This document shows, piece after piece, positions 13,001 to 23,500 of a stretch of DNA of 27,874 nucleotides. Below the pieces are notes generated by a model that saw nothing but the letters and a program-made list of their open reading frames with translations, did no database searches and was not told where the DNA came from. Made by a program: the position numbers and the translations under genes. The stretch's first letter is position 1. The number at the start of each line of letters is the position of its first letter. Source of the stretch: Saccoglossus kowalevskii (Eukaryota > Hemichordata > Enteropneusta > Harrimaniidae); NCBI RefSeq assembly GCF_000003605.2, contig NW_003120924.1:428429-456302 (forward strand), read 5' to 3'.

Positions 13001-16000
13001 TTTTTATTATTATTATTCACTTACATCTTATTTTGTATTACTTTAATTATCGCTACATAACACTAAATCTTTATTGTGGGCGTTCGCGACACTTTTTTAA
13101 AATAAAATAATTATTTTTAAAATAAATAATAAATTCAATAAATATAATAATACGCGCTTGAAATTAACACCAAGTGTTGTCAAGATATCAAACAATAAAA
13201 GTGTCGACGGGGGAGAATTTTGCTGCCATTTTTTTTCTTGTTTTATGACCCCTGAGCTTCATTAGTGACTTATTTTTTTAAAGAAATTATTATGATAATT
13301 ATTAGAAAAATAATCACATACAAACGTTCATCGACACTTTATAAGAACCTTTCACAGCAAAATTATTCTGAAAATCCCCAATCAAATGGTTAAAACTTTT
13401 TGATTTGTTATTTTGACAGGGTCCAGTTAATCCCCAGTCACATGACCCCTATGAATTATCAAATTACTGAATATTTCAGCTTCCATAAAATATATAGTTT
13501 GCTATAAATATGCTTTGATTTGAGTTGCTCAGATCATTTTAACTAAACGATGGGATTTCCCCTGTTGCTACCTTAAAGAAAGTGCACGATAATGACAAAT
13601 TACTAAGGGGTACCTATTATTTAGTGGTATAATACAATTTACTAGTACATTGCATTTGTTTAGATTTCACGAACATTGTAATAAACAACGTATCCAAGTT
13701 TATACATTTCATTTTTCTCGTCTTCGATGAAATTTTAGCTTATCATAGAGATATTAATGGGATACGTTTCCCATTTAATGCAGAAATACAAACATGTCAT
13801 TTTCTGCGTAGATCTACCCGATTATATCTACCCGATTTCTACTATGACGAATATGTGCTGTCTGTTTATTGGTATATTTCGAATAGTAAAAGTTATTTTA
13901 TCTTTAATGTTTGATGTGCGTCTAACGATTATGTGTTTGATTTGCATCTGTAGTAGGGGTCGGAAGTAGGGCGACAACAAATTGCATCTTGGGATCGATG
14001 CCGGAATAAGAAGGGGTATTTTCAGTGGTCGTTTTGTCTGTCGCATTGAGTTGAGATGACGTCACCAACAATGATATTACACACTTATCATCAATTCTTA
14101 GAGCGACATGTCACTTTGGGCTATACAAAATAAAACTGATATAAAGGACTTGTTTTTATTCAAAGTGTTTGCTGCCGCTGGTGGCGCCATAGCGATAACC
14201 ACTCAGGCATGCACTGACAGACATTTGAAAGAGAACAAATCATTTTATTAATATTACATGCGATGCAACAGTCTATCGACTATTTCTAGGTTTCTAAATG
14301 CCACTGTCCCGTCTTGAAACAAGTATTCTTTTTCAGCAGTAGATGAGGAAAGGTAGTAACGATCACGCCAATCACATCAACTACTCTTTAGTTACTTAGC
14401 GCATTGAGGTAATGTACGGAACAACGATTAATAAGTATCGCTTACTTTTAAACCATAAGTATCGGCCCAAACAATGTTTACTATGTTCGTCAGTGTTGGT
14501 GTAGTGTAGTAATAACAGTGTCAAAGGTTGTGCTGAATTTGGAATTTACTAAGTACAAAAGTTGATAAATTTGGTCAATCGACTATCGTTGCAGAAAAAA
14601 AGTTTTATTTCGTGGAGTAGAAATATCACTGTAATACGGTTTTCTTTATTCTTTCTTTACATAGAATCTCCGGGTTGAAATAAACTAACTCCTGTCCGAC
14701 ACTATGGAGGTGTTTTGTACAGTACAATAAGACTGTTCCAGTGTTTGTCCACTAACTACCTAAAACTTGATATGCGTCAGGTTTGGTCAACAATTGTTTT
14801 TCAGTAAGGCGATCCGATAAAATGCAAACAATATCTATGGTACGAGGTCGTATACCGTGAATAACATGGAGATAATATGACAAATCTCGTCGCTGCCTTC
14901 AACGTCGCGTCACGGTGCAACGCATCGAAAACCTCGTTTATTTTGTTATTCGGGAACAGAGAGGATAGAACAGCAACATGGGAAATTGGATGAATCGTGT
15001 GAATATTTGTAAATTAAATTGAAATAAAATATAAACATTATTTTTGCACTATTTCAGTTATGAATAAAACCAATGACCCTAAACAGTTGAATACAGAATT
15101 TATAAATATGCAACATAAAAACTCGAAAGTAGAACACGTGACAGTACTTAAAATATGCATACACCAAACTAACATTATGAGGTGAACATATGACCCGGAA
15201 CAGAACAGTTAGGAACAATTACATCTAAATTATATTAATATTATCAACAAATTTTGAAATTAGCACCGTGCTTTACCATGGTGGGTGCATGCCGTGAATC
15301 ATTACAATAACGGCGTCCGCCTGGAACATAAAGTTTGTATCACATTAATTGGAAAGGGACAAGACACGGGCAACGAGACTCGCTCGTACTGATATGTATA
15401 TTTCATTGTGTATTTTAATGACTTAGCCAATAAAGTCACCAGAGTCTTTAAAGCTGTTATAGCAACCTTACAACTAGAACAATACATTTGTATTTTCGTG
15501 ACTGTTATGTAATTATCGTGTCGTAACCCAGTCGATTATTACTTCTTTCCAATATAATTTTCCTGACAACTTGAAATTTGACGTTTATTCATATTTATGT
15601 GTGGTATACGTGGTACATTGACGATATCGATTATTAAGGCATTATTACAAAGATAACGATACCGATACAGGTTCTGTTAAAATGACAGCCCGACGAAGCA
15701 CCAGCGCGTTGTTAATTTCGCCAAAGGCACGCAACTTGAGCGTACGGTCCTAGCCGTGACCGATGACTGTTGTTGACACTTTCAATAATTTGAATAATTG
15801 ATGAGTGATGTGGGAGGAAAAATGTTTCTTACTTGTGATGGATGAGGATTATTTCTTCTTGTTACAGAACAAGGACGCTGTTCAATTGGTTTCACTGACT
15901 TGGGGGCGAAATCCGACGAGTAAAGCGTCAACGACTCCCCGTCGAACACAAACGGGGCATTTCCCATTTTCCCCGGTTCCCTGGCTTTAGGAAATACTCC

Positions 16001-16081
16001 GCGACTGTTTTCATGTACTTCTTTGATTGTACGGTACGTTTCCCACTGCCTTTCACGGTCCGATGACAATGTGCTATCCAT
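3339..16081 (-). CDS. Unrecognised three-exon gene (about 193 residues seen), 3' end outside window
   Basis: Three exons on the minus strand join without any frame break: 16081-15833 (phase 0 end), 7787-7661 (phase 1 end) and 3542-3339. All have GT-AG borders. The product is hydrophilic and rich in Pro, Ser, His, Arg and Lys, with no signal peptide or membrane segment. It contains short blocks that look conserved, such as RRNNPHPSQ running into MFMHWKVPTRLIK, and a C-terminal stretch with YHMFPQSRGKDYVSQ. I do not recognise the family. The size, composition and short Pro/Tyr blocks resemble small axonemal microtubule-associated proteins, and it sits head-to-head with a cilium gene, but that is a guess. 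Further exon(s) must lie left of 3339, or outside the window. Confidence 0.75.
3784..3799. repeat. Short (ATGC)n run
   Basis: Four alternating atgc units (acatgcatgcatgcat). Simple, self-complementary sequence; no function seen. Confidence 0.7.
3840..4036 (+). mobile_element. Probable retroposon 3' tail ending in an (ATT)n microsatellite
   Basis: A T-rich stretch with no coding look is followed by tcctaatagggata, which forms a short hairpin, then gcaataaagat and about 12 ATT repeats (about 4000-4036). A hairpin followed by a simple-repeat tail is how many LINE/SINE 3' ends look, and the LINE at 332-971 has the same layout. No protein part remains, so the class is inferred. Confidence 0.45.
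4966..5123. repeat. MITE-like family 2, copy 1
   Basis: Shares with 9885-10052 and 26032-26217 the order: tactgt-like start, 'attttca', 'ttttgag..ttttcacttg', 'tttaatttat', 'atcagcgaaaacagc', 'aaaattaaaaccca'. Coordinates are approximate. Confidence 0.6.
5134..5680. mobile_element. 547-bp element with 13-bp terminal inverted repeats
   Basis: The ends are ggtagaagcctac (5134-5146) and gtaggcttctacc (5668-5680), a perfect inverted match. Inside, gtcaccag near 5236 and the nearby ctggtgac near 5364 form a second, inner inverted pair. There is no coding content. It looks like a non-autonomous DNA transposon; no target-site duplication is clear. Confidence 0.6.
6816..6945. mobile_element. 130-bp GC-rich MITE with 19-bp inverted repeats
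   Basis: The left end ttaaagcgcggtggtcgtc (6816-6834) matches the reverse complement of the right end (6927-6945) at 18 of 19 bases. The similarity continues inward through gcgcg and tgttcgaa. The flanks share ctagt (6802-6806 and 6946-6950), a possible 5-bp target duplication. No coding content. Confidence 0.65.
7431..7626. repeat. MITE-like family 1, copy 1
   Basis: About 196 bp with palindromic ends: tactgtaaatatacttta on the left, and aaataaagttgtttacagta on the right. The interior holds ttcgctgaagg, gattcagtaaaatt, 'ccagcaaatatacc' and tcagcaaaaattaa. Same order as copy 2 at 8860. Confidence 0.75.
7661..7787 (-). CDS. Unrecognised minus-strand gene, exon 2
   Basis: 42 codons plus one base. 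The acceptor is attttcattgtag and the donor a perfect gtaagt. It codes MFMHWKVPTRLIKDKPEYRA and continues to YEDINGKRQ. It is too short to appear as a long open frame, and was found because the splice sites and phase match both neighbours. Confidence 0.75.
8706..8732. repeat. (TA)n microsatellite
   Basis: An A run followed by about nine TA units. Simple sequence only. Confidence 0.8.
8860..9061. repeat. MITE-like family 1, copy 2
   Basis: About 200 bp. The left arm ttcgcttggaattaattttc and the right arm gaaaattaattccagct are inverted copies, followed by aaataaagtattttaca. The interior ccagcgaatataccttttt is shared with copy 1. No coding content. Confidence 0.8.
9682..9888. repeat. MITE-like family 1, copy 3 (inverted)
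   Basis: The reverse complement of copy 2 aligns along its whole length: tattgtaaaatacttt at the left, tggaattaattttcgctga, then attttcactgatttttgg, and aagtattttacagta at the right end. The best-kept ends of the three copies, giving TIRs of about 40 bp. Confidence 0.8.
9885..10052. repeat. MITE-like family 2, copy 2
   Basis: Directly abuts family 1 copy 3. It holds tttattttcaccattttgag, then acttattttaagttcacc, tttagcggattttac and agcgaagttaaaatccaata. The shared tail 'gcggattttac..aaaac agcgaa-ttaaaa' ties it to the copies at 4966 and 26032. Confidence 0.65.
15833..16081 (-). CDS. Unrecognised minus-strand gene, exon 1 (coding part)
   Basis: 83 codons from ATG at 16081-16079 to CAA, then a strong donor gtaaga. 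The open frame extends upstream only to a GTG at 16189, so this ATG (A at -3, G at +4) is the best start. It begins MDSTLSSDRERQWETYRTIK and ends VTRRNNPHPSQ. Local CpG content is higher than in the flanking introns. Confidence 0.75.
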
Positions 16082-16275
16082 ATTCACTGCTACGTTTATG
16101 GGTGCTTTATGCCACTGACGCGATAGAGACGGGATACGAGTACTAGTACTTGGTTTACACCTGTCGACCAGAATAGTTATTGTTGCCACGATGTCACGTG
16201 GTCAACGTGATTATGTACCTGTGTTACGTGATTTAATTGTTGCGACGAAGAAAGGACGCATTTCGCATTCCTAGT

Positions 16276-16289
16276 AACGCCTTGGTAAC
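16276..16289. promoter_or_regulatory. Candidate RFX X-box upstream of the minus-strand gene
   Basis: On the minus strand the site reads gttaccaaggcgtt, about 200 bp upstream of the start codon. The first half GTTACC and GG after a 2-base spacer fit the GTTNCC-AT-GGNAAC pattern; the second half is poor (about 9 of 14 bases match). Weak on its own. Confidence 0.25.
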
Positions 16290-16635
16290 GGTATGTCAGG
16301 ATTTGGTGGTAATCGACAAAGAGACACGCCTCGTCGCAATACGTGGGACGTATTACACATTGACGAGCGCCCTCTAGAGTCTATCTCAGTAGTTTGGCCG
16401 AAACAATCGCGGAACGCTTTTCGCGGCCGGTTCCACTCCCAACAATATTCTGATACTTTTTCAAGAACCCTTCCGTACCATTTACAAATCTTTTAACCAC
16501 TCATTGAAACCATTTATTCATTGAAACCATTTATGTTGACGTGGGCCCATTTTTTTTCTGCACGGAAATATATGCCACCCGACAGATTTAATGAACCGCC
16601 CCTAGACTTGCTTACAGTCTGTTGCGATTCCGATG

Positions 16636-16904
16636 NNNNNNNNNNNNNNNNNNNNNNNNNNNNNNNNNNNNNNNNNNNNNNNNNNNNNNNNNNNNNNNNN
16701 NNNNNNNNNNNNNNNNNNNNNNNNNNNNNNNNNNNNNNNNNNNNNNNNNNNNNNNNNNNNNNNNNNNNNNNNNNNNNNNNNNNNNNNNNNNNNNNNNNNN
16801 NNNNNNNNNNNNNNNNNNNNNNNNNNNNNNNNNNNNNNNNNNNNNNNNNNNNNNNNNNNNNNNNNNNNNNNNNNNNNNNNNNNNNNNNNNNNNNNNNNNN
16901 NNNN
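16636..16904. other. Assembly gap (269 N)
   Basis: A run of 269 unknown bases between the two divergent genes. Frames read across it are meaningless. Confidence 1.
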
Positions 16905-19366
16905 AAGTCGTGACAGTACGTGAACCACCGCTTTCAACAAAACTTTAGTTTCACACAAGAAATATTAGGAGTGGTCTGATTTCTACCAAATTTTAATTCA
17001 CTTTTGTGCAATTACATTATTATATGAGTTGTTATTGTTTGAAGGAACGCGTCATGGGAGACATATGATATTGTATCATATTGACAAATGCACAATTGTG
17101 ACAAGACTAGATAGGTATAATTCGAAAGCGATGTTTTTTTATGCATAATGTCACAATTATCAATCCGATGAAACACCGGGTGCACTTGGCTGATATAGGT
17201 AAGGCATACGAGTACCCCTTTTCAAAATAAAATGCAGACTTTGGGGAAAACAAATCGAAACATCCTTAATTTTAGATGCGCTGTCTCTTGGTTTTGTTCG
17301 AAGTCCCTGTTACGACGGTGCATTTCGCGTGTTTTGTTCATTGACAAGTAGAAATTCCACAACAAGGTATTTCACTGCCAAAGCATTGTATTGTGACGGT
17401 CTTGACCTATAAGTAGATGTCATTTTTTTTGTTTGTTTTTTAAAGTATCCCTATTTTGGTTTTCGGGGATATACCTTTTCCGCGGAATTGAGAAACCTCA
17501 CTTAACCAAATGCCATGTCCTGGGAGGAAACTCGGTGTACATTTAGTCGCTGATTATTTTGAACGAGAAGTTTTGTTCCGCCATTCTGGATCGGCAGTTG
17601 TGAATATATTTGAAATATATATATTACAGTCAATAATGCCGAGTATTTCTTATTGTGATAGACTTGCATACATTCTCTCGTTTGTGTATGTGTGTGTTTG
17701 TTTTGTTTTTTGTGTAAATTGCGGAAGCCGGGTTACTGCGAAGCCATCAAGTCCATGACAATTCATTGAAATCAAATGTTTTGGTTGATAAAACTAAACT
17801 GTGACTCCCAAAATTGGAAGGAGTGTACAGTATTTATCACCAAGAGTGGGTTAAAGTAAAATGTATAAAAAGTTCGCAAGTCACTATAAAAATGGCACAC
17901 CAGTAAAAACAAAATATGCATCTGCAACACAGTCTAGTAGGCGAGTAGGTCTGAGAACTTTGTCAAGCTATACGTCACGGTGCGTCTTCTCTTCGGACAC
18001 CGGCCCGGGCACCACCAAAAAGGAGAATAAAATAATGTGCCGATACTAAAATATTTAGTAGGGCATGTCTAATACAAATATGGCTTTAATTTAAGAAACA
18101 AGTGGGGTATATTATATAAACGTGTATACATCCTTAGTTTAAGCTACTAGTAATTTTCGAGAAGTAAGCAAAAAAGAGGCATGACATACTTAGTACACTA
18201 TCGACAAAATAAACCCGGCCCTTGATTCTACGATTCAAACTGAAATAAGGCATTTCTATTGGTCGATGGAATTACATTGGAACATTTTAAAATGACGTCA
18301 TTGCGCACTACGCTTGTTGGTTGATTGATTTGATTCAACTACCATTAAACATTTTAAATATTCGTAAAAAACTGAAGGGAATGATTTGTTGTGTCAATAG
18401 TCCAATAAGCTCACGACCAGTCGATCAATCCGATCTAATCACGATGCCATCGCAAACACTCAAGTTGCTGTTTGAGTTTATATTTAGGTTTATAATGTAA
18501 TAATAATTTATAACGTACATATTAAGTTTATTGACTCTATTGTCAGTATTACGTGGTTCAACTAACAGAATATATTCCAACAAACCAAATACAATTTTGT
18601 AATCGTATCCTTGTTAGGATGTTGACTTGAAGAGGCTGCTGTTAATAATGTTTTTAAATATTGTTTCTCCCAGTAACATGAGCATTTTGCGATTAAAAAA
18701 ACACACTGTCGGTATTATCCAACATTGCCATTATTATTTCTTCATCTGTAGTGGGTCCGTGCCTAATGACGGCCAAGTGAATTTATAATATTTTTTGGAA
18801 AATAGCATTTTGTTTTTTTCTAACATTTCTAATTGGTGGATTGGCGGTATGTGATTCTCGGTGTTATGCCTGTGGTGGCGACATTTAGTTTTCAACAATA
18901 GGATTTTGAAATGAACGACAAAAATCATAGTCTAACAAATATTAGAAATTCACTTGCCCGTAATTTGCCACGGACCGTAGTGCGGCAAAGCTATATCTTT
19001 CTCTCAAAATAATCGATTTTTTTCATTTTCATAAAATTTACATTTCAAAAGAAAGTGTTTCTCATCTTCAGGGTTGTTCAGTTCGCATGCAATACTTTCT
19101 TTTACATACATCTCGACTGTCCTGTGGTTTGTATGATCAACCATATAAGGGTACGTTTCTTAATTGTTTTAACATTCGGTAGGTGCGAATTTTGATTTTA
19201 TTTTACTGTTGATCTATTTATTGTCATCATAGATTTTTAGTTTATTGTCGATTTCAAACGACTTTTTTTAGTTTTTTTTTCAATAATTGTGATAATATTA
19301 TTATTGAGACTGATTTCTATATACATGTATCTGATCTCCAAACGGCCCAGTTGTTGTTTGAAACCC

Positions 19367-19797
19367 GTAAGGCCAGACTTTTTTATTCCTTGTTTCGCGA
19401 GTTTTTATAAGGCAATTTTTTTGAGGAGGGCGGAAAAAATAAAATTAATTATTTTTTTCCATTAGATTTGTGTGATTCTCAAAGAAATGTAAGTGAGATC
19501 ATTGATCGGAGAGAATAAATGAAATAACATTTTATTCCATGTATAACCTTGTTTCTCATTTGCACGAGACTTCGGTACTTTGATCATGATACTCCCACGA
19601 AAATGTAACTTGGATTTGTTATGCGGCGGGCGGTAAAAAAATGAAGATAAAAATAGTATTTTTTTAGCAATTTTTTGCGCTTACAAGTCGGCGGGCGCGA
19701 GAAATTACGCTGAAATAAAATTTTATTCTGATTTCATTTTCGGCTCCGTTTCATTCGGCGGGTTCGCGAAACAAGGGATAATAAAGACTGGTCTAAC
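19367..19797. mobile_element. 431-bp MITE-like element with 34-bp imperfect inverted repeats
   Basis: The left arm (19367-19400) begins gtaaggccagac and ends ccttgtttcgcga. The right arm (19764-19797) begins tcgcgaaacaagg and ends ccagac-like actggtctaac. Their reverse complements agree at 29 of 34 bases, with the 13 inner bases identical. The interior has three GC-rich ggcggg/gggcgg patches in AT-rich sequence. No coding content. No clear target duplication. Confidence 0.7.
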
Positions 19798-19838
19798 TGG
19801 TCTAGCAATTAGCTTTATGCCGATTTGGTGTGTTTGTT

Positions 19839-19869
19839 CACAGTCCCTCTATCAGATAGAGGGACTGTG
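19839..19869. repeat. Perfect 31-bp palindrome
   Basis: cacagtccctctatc (19839-19853), one centre base, then its exact reverse complement (19855-19869). It would form a hairpin in single-stranded DNA or RNA. It lies about 590 bp upstream of the ODAD3 start codon. Confidence 0.85.
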
Positions 19870-20339
19870 GTGTGTGGTATTTATTTAAAACTACTTGTAC
19901 GCTTTAGAGAAGTCATTGTACAACACATCTACCCTATGTGAAACTGGTGTAGTAAAAATAATACAAATTTGTTTGGGTGTAAGTTATTGTGATTTTAATT
20001 ATCTTGAAAACAAGTAGTGCTTCATTGGACCACTCTCAGACTGGCAGTCCCTCAACGACTCGCCCACTTTTCTTTACACATTCACAGTGACGTTGTACGG
20101 GTGCGCCCTCTGTCGTCAAGGATTCTCTGTTGACAAATACTAATATTTGGGAATATATACCAACCAGAATAATACTGCAGTCAAAACGTTACATTGAATT
20201 TTGAAAAGGTATGCGTATGTAACTTTAAATGACAACAGATTAAAACTGTGCAAGAAAGTGTGCATAAAAGCACAATAAACGTTGGTATTTCATAATTGGA
20301 GGAGAGAACTAACGAAGTATCCATAGTGACGTGCAACAA

Positions 20340-20346
20340 ATAAACA
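20340..20346 (+). promoter_or_regulatory. Candidate forkhead (FOXJ1-type) site upstream of ODAD3
   Basis: ataaaca in the context aaataaacata, about 110 bp upstream of the start codon. FOXJ1 drives motile-cilium genes, including docking-complex genes, in animals. The motif is short and common in AT-rich DNA, so the call rests mainly on position. Confidence 0.25.
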
Positions 20347-20455
20347 TACGAGCTCGTCGTTCTCCATTTTATTTTGCGAGCGACGGGTTGTTGTTGCACT
20401 TTCTGCATTTCATGTCCAAATTTTAACCGAGCTCTCAAATTTAACTCAGTTAAAC

Positions 20456-20537
20456 ATGCCGGGCGCGGCACGTGGGGGCAATAGGGCTCCGATTACGGAA
20501 CAAATTGCCGAGCTACAGAGAAAGATTGCCCTTCTAG
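20456..20537 (+). CDS. ODAD3: ODAD3 exon 1 (coding part)
   Basis: Codes residues 1-27, beginning MPGAARGGNRAPITEQ, plus one base of codon 28. The ATG has A at -3. The donor is a strong gtgagt directly after CTTCTAG. The Gly/Ala/Arg-rich first 12 residues are followed at once by the conserved coiled-coil start. Confidence 0.93.
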
Positions 20538-23500
20538 GTGAGTAGAACTTTCGAACTGTGTTCTCGAATTTTTGGAGCTGTCCTTCACATGTCCAATTAC
20601 AGCAAGCCATGATATAGAATATACTATTCGAGTGCGTCTCGTCTGCATAATTTGTATTCTGTATGGTGCTTTGAAGATAAAACGCTGAAATTTTATGTGA
20701 AGACGCGACGTAATAGCCATGGAAACGTATTATTCCTATTTCAGCAATCTGAAATTGTGTTAGTAGTTGTCGGCTAATTTCACCCTCCTAGTTTAACATT
20801 CAGTAGTAGGCCTGAAAACTGAATAAATCGTTTGAGTGATAGTTTCGTATGATGTTAGGGTGAAATAAATAAATAATAATACTTTACAAGTTACAATTTA
20901 TAAATCATATTAAATGTATTTGTTGAAAACATTGTAGATATTCTGCTTTTCTTTTAACACTAGGTAACACCAATGTACTAGTATATGTACCTATGTATTG
21001 TTTTAGCTACAATAATGTTGCCATGGAAAACGTTCTAATTGGCAGTCTTAAAGAATGAGCTCTTGAATGAGTGATTTTGTGCTTTGGAACATCACATGCA
21101 TGCAGTGTCAAGTCTATACTGATTCATTCACATACTGTTGGGTGTATTGGTTTCAAATAGTTGGATGTTTGTCAAAATGTTCTTGCCATTACTCTCAGTG
21201 CAACAAAGGCATTCCCTTCATCTGTTATATATAAATATTTATAAATTTCAGTGACAGTTGAATCAAAGCAGCTAATCAATAAGAAAAGTGCAACAATATT
21301 TAATATTTGAACATTGCCAATAGAAATCTCTTGTTACAATTTGAATTGTAAAATTATAAATATTTATAAAGATGAAGGAAATGCATGATGTCAAAAATCA
21401 CTGTAATGTTTTATTTTAACAATTGTGTCTGCATATACAGTGTAGTGAGTGTGAATTTCAAGAACTCATGAAGGTTGTCATTGAAAATAATATAAACACA
21501 CTGGTAAATTTGTATACTGATATAAATTGAAGTAATATGATTCCAGTGTTCATAGACACACAACATAGACATATTGGTGTTCTTGCCTTCAGTGTGTTAT
21601 GGTTGTCTATTGTACTAAGTACTGAAATAACTTATCCATGAATGCTGCCATCTATTTGTTTAGAAAAACTTTCATGCATTCCACAGAGTAACAGTAATGG
21701 TTACAAGAAAAAATGAAAAAATAAAGAAAAAAACAAGCACTCAAAAATTAATCAGTTTGGTGATAAAGTTTTTTTTTAATGAATTGTGCCACTCGAATGC
21801 ACATATGTTCAACTTTGAATGTCATGCACTTTGATAGTCAGCATTGCTTTACAAAAATAAATCTGATAAATGTTGTACTTTGCTTTTAGATGGTGATAGA
21901 AAGGCGTATTATGAAAGCTCACAATGGACGATGAAGAAGAACCGCGAAACCATTGCCAAAATGCGCAAAGAGAACAAGGATCTGCACAAAAATCTTGCTA
22001 ACAGTAAAGCTGGAGATGAAAAAGTGATCAATACAGCTTTCCATGACAGGAATGTTGAGAAGGCAGCATTACGAGGAAAATCGGGAAAGGTAGGCTAATA
22101 CTTTGTTGGAGAAAATTCTCAGATGTGTAGCAGCAGATTACTAGTACTTTCTGCACAGTGTTTATACAACTTGGAAATATTGATTCTCTGTTTGTACATT
22201 GTGATCATCACTGATGCAGCTTCAGCCTTGTAAAACATGACTGAAGCCAACTTTTGTTTGTAGCATGGTGTTTTTACAATATGCATGCCTTGTTCAGCTT
22301 TTGAGGTCATGCAATCCAAAACATTAATTCACAAATGCTCTAGTTGAAAATTGCTGTTACAAATAAACCGATGCTGTTTACAATAAACCGATGATGATTC
22401 ATGCAATGAAACTCACTGTAATCACAATCATTACAGGAAGCCATTGCCGTCATGGATCAGAAAGTATGTGAAGCTATCAAAAAACTGAACGCCATGAGAG
22501 CAATGACTGAAAGAAAGCAGAGAAAACTGAAAGAGACAAACACACAGCTTGGCCAAATGAAAAAGGATTCTGCTGATGCAGATGCCATGGATGAGGGAAC
22601 GTCTGACGAAGCTCAGGTAAATAAAAACAAATATTATTCTGCTGAGTAAAGAAGTGTGTATCAGGGGGTGATACATAACACCTGCATTATTTATATAGTT
22701 AGAGCGTTCTGATAAGAAAATAAATAGATCACTTTATCTTGTTTTGACATTAATCGTTCATGTTAAGAGATCAGAAAGCAGTTTGTGGTTATGCAGCTGT
22801 GTATCACTTTGTTTTGAGTCAATAACTAATATTACCCGGTATTATAAATCTGGCAGCAAAAACAATAAAATTCAAGCACCTGTAAAACCATGTACAAATA
22901 TGAGTCATGAATACCATCCTTATTTGGAAAATGTGTTTCATGTTTACTTCACATTTGATTACTTTTCTTTGTTTACATCATATGTAGTGACAATTTAGCA
23001 GAAATAGAATCACAGAGCACAAACTATCGTGCATGCACTAATCTCCTAAAATGTATTTCAGATATCTCACTGAATAAAAGCTACAAGCACAAGAAAATCA
23101 CAAAGTATTCCCTCAGGCAGTAAGGGACGGCATGACCCTCCACTGCACTTCGGCCAATACACCTAAATGCATACTTTTCTCGTAATAGTCTAACTGGATG
23201 TAATACATGTAAAGTCGATTCATCACAAACATCATTGCTCATGTGTGATTTTAAACATGTTCCATTCACCATTATACAGCGTCTGAGAGCTTTGGAAAAT
23301 CGACTAGACAAGGCTAATCTGAAACTGCATGAAGCTGAACACATCAACAGAACATATGAGAGCATCAAAGAACAGATGTTGGGAGATGCATTGACATTTG
23401 GTAATCAGCTCGATGAAACTGAACAAGAAATCAAGTCTTTAAAAGAAGAGTTAGAAGAGTTGAAAAAGATGAACCAAGATGCCCAGATTTCAAGAGATGC

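Larger units (their letters stand above)
7788..15832 (-). other. Intron 1 of the unrecognised minus-strand gene
   Basis: About 8 kb. Repeats occupy 8706-8732, 8860-9061 and 9682-10052. From 10053 to about 15832 I see no recognisable gene or clear repeat. The stretch 11580-12520 is GC-richer than its surroundings and holds several short overlapping open frames on both strands that look like chance. The long AT-rich piece 12930-13160 is simple sequence. Full CRE-like palindromes (tgacgtca) occur at 12866 and 14057. Confidence 0.55.
16082..20455. other. Region between the two divergent genes
   Basis: Probably contains both promoters and 5' UTRs. The sequence near each end (about 15650-16640 and 20040-20540) has more CpG than the middle. 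No open frame in it resembles a known protein. It holds the gap, the inverted-repeat element at 19367-19797, and the palindrome at 19839-19869. A CRE-like tgacgtca is at 18293-18300. Confidence 0.6.
20538..21889 (+). other. ODAD3: ODAD3 intron 1
   Basis: 1.35 kb. Contains two X-box-like sites (20713 and 21017) and AT-rich sequence, otherwise nothing recognisable. Confidence 0.85.

Noticed and set aside
15302-15487. 61-codon minus-strand frame inside intron 1
   Set aside because: No conserved look and no splice sites that would place it between exons 1 and 2, which already join in phase.
16293-16496. Plus-strand frame MSGFGGNRQRDTPRR and onward, just upstream of the minus-strand gene
   Set aside because: Could suggest a third, divergent gene, but there is no donor that leads to a further exon and no recognisable sequence.
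16521-16958. Open frames of about 100-130 codons on both strands
   Set aside because: They run through the 269-base N gap and have almost no real sequence.
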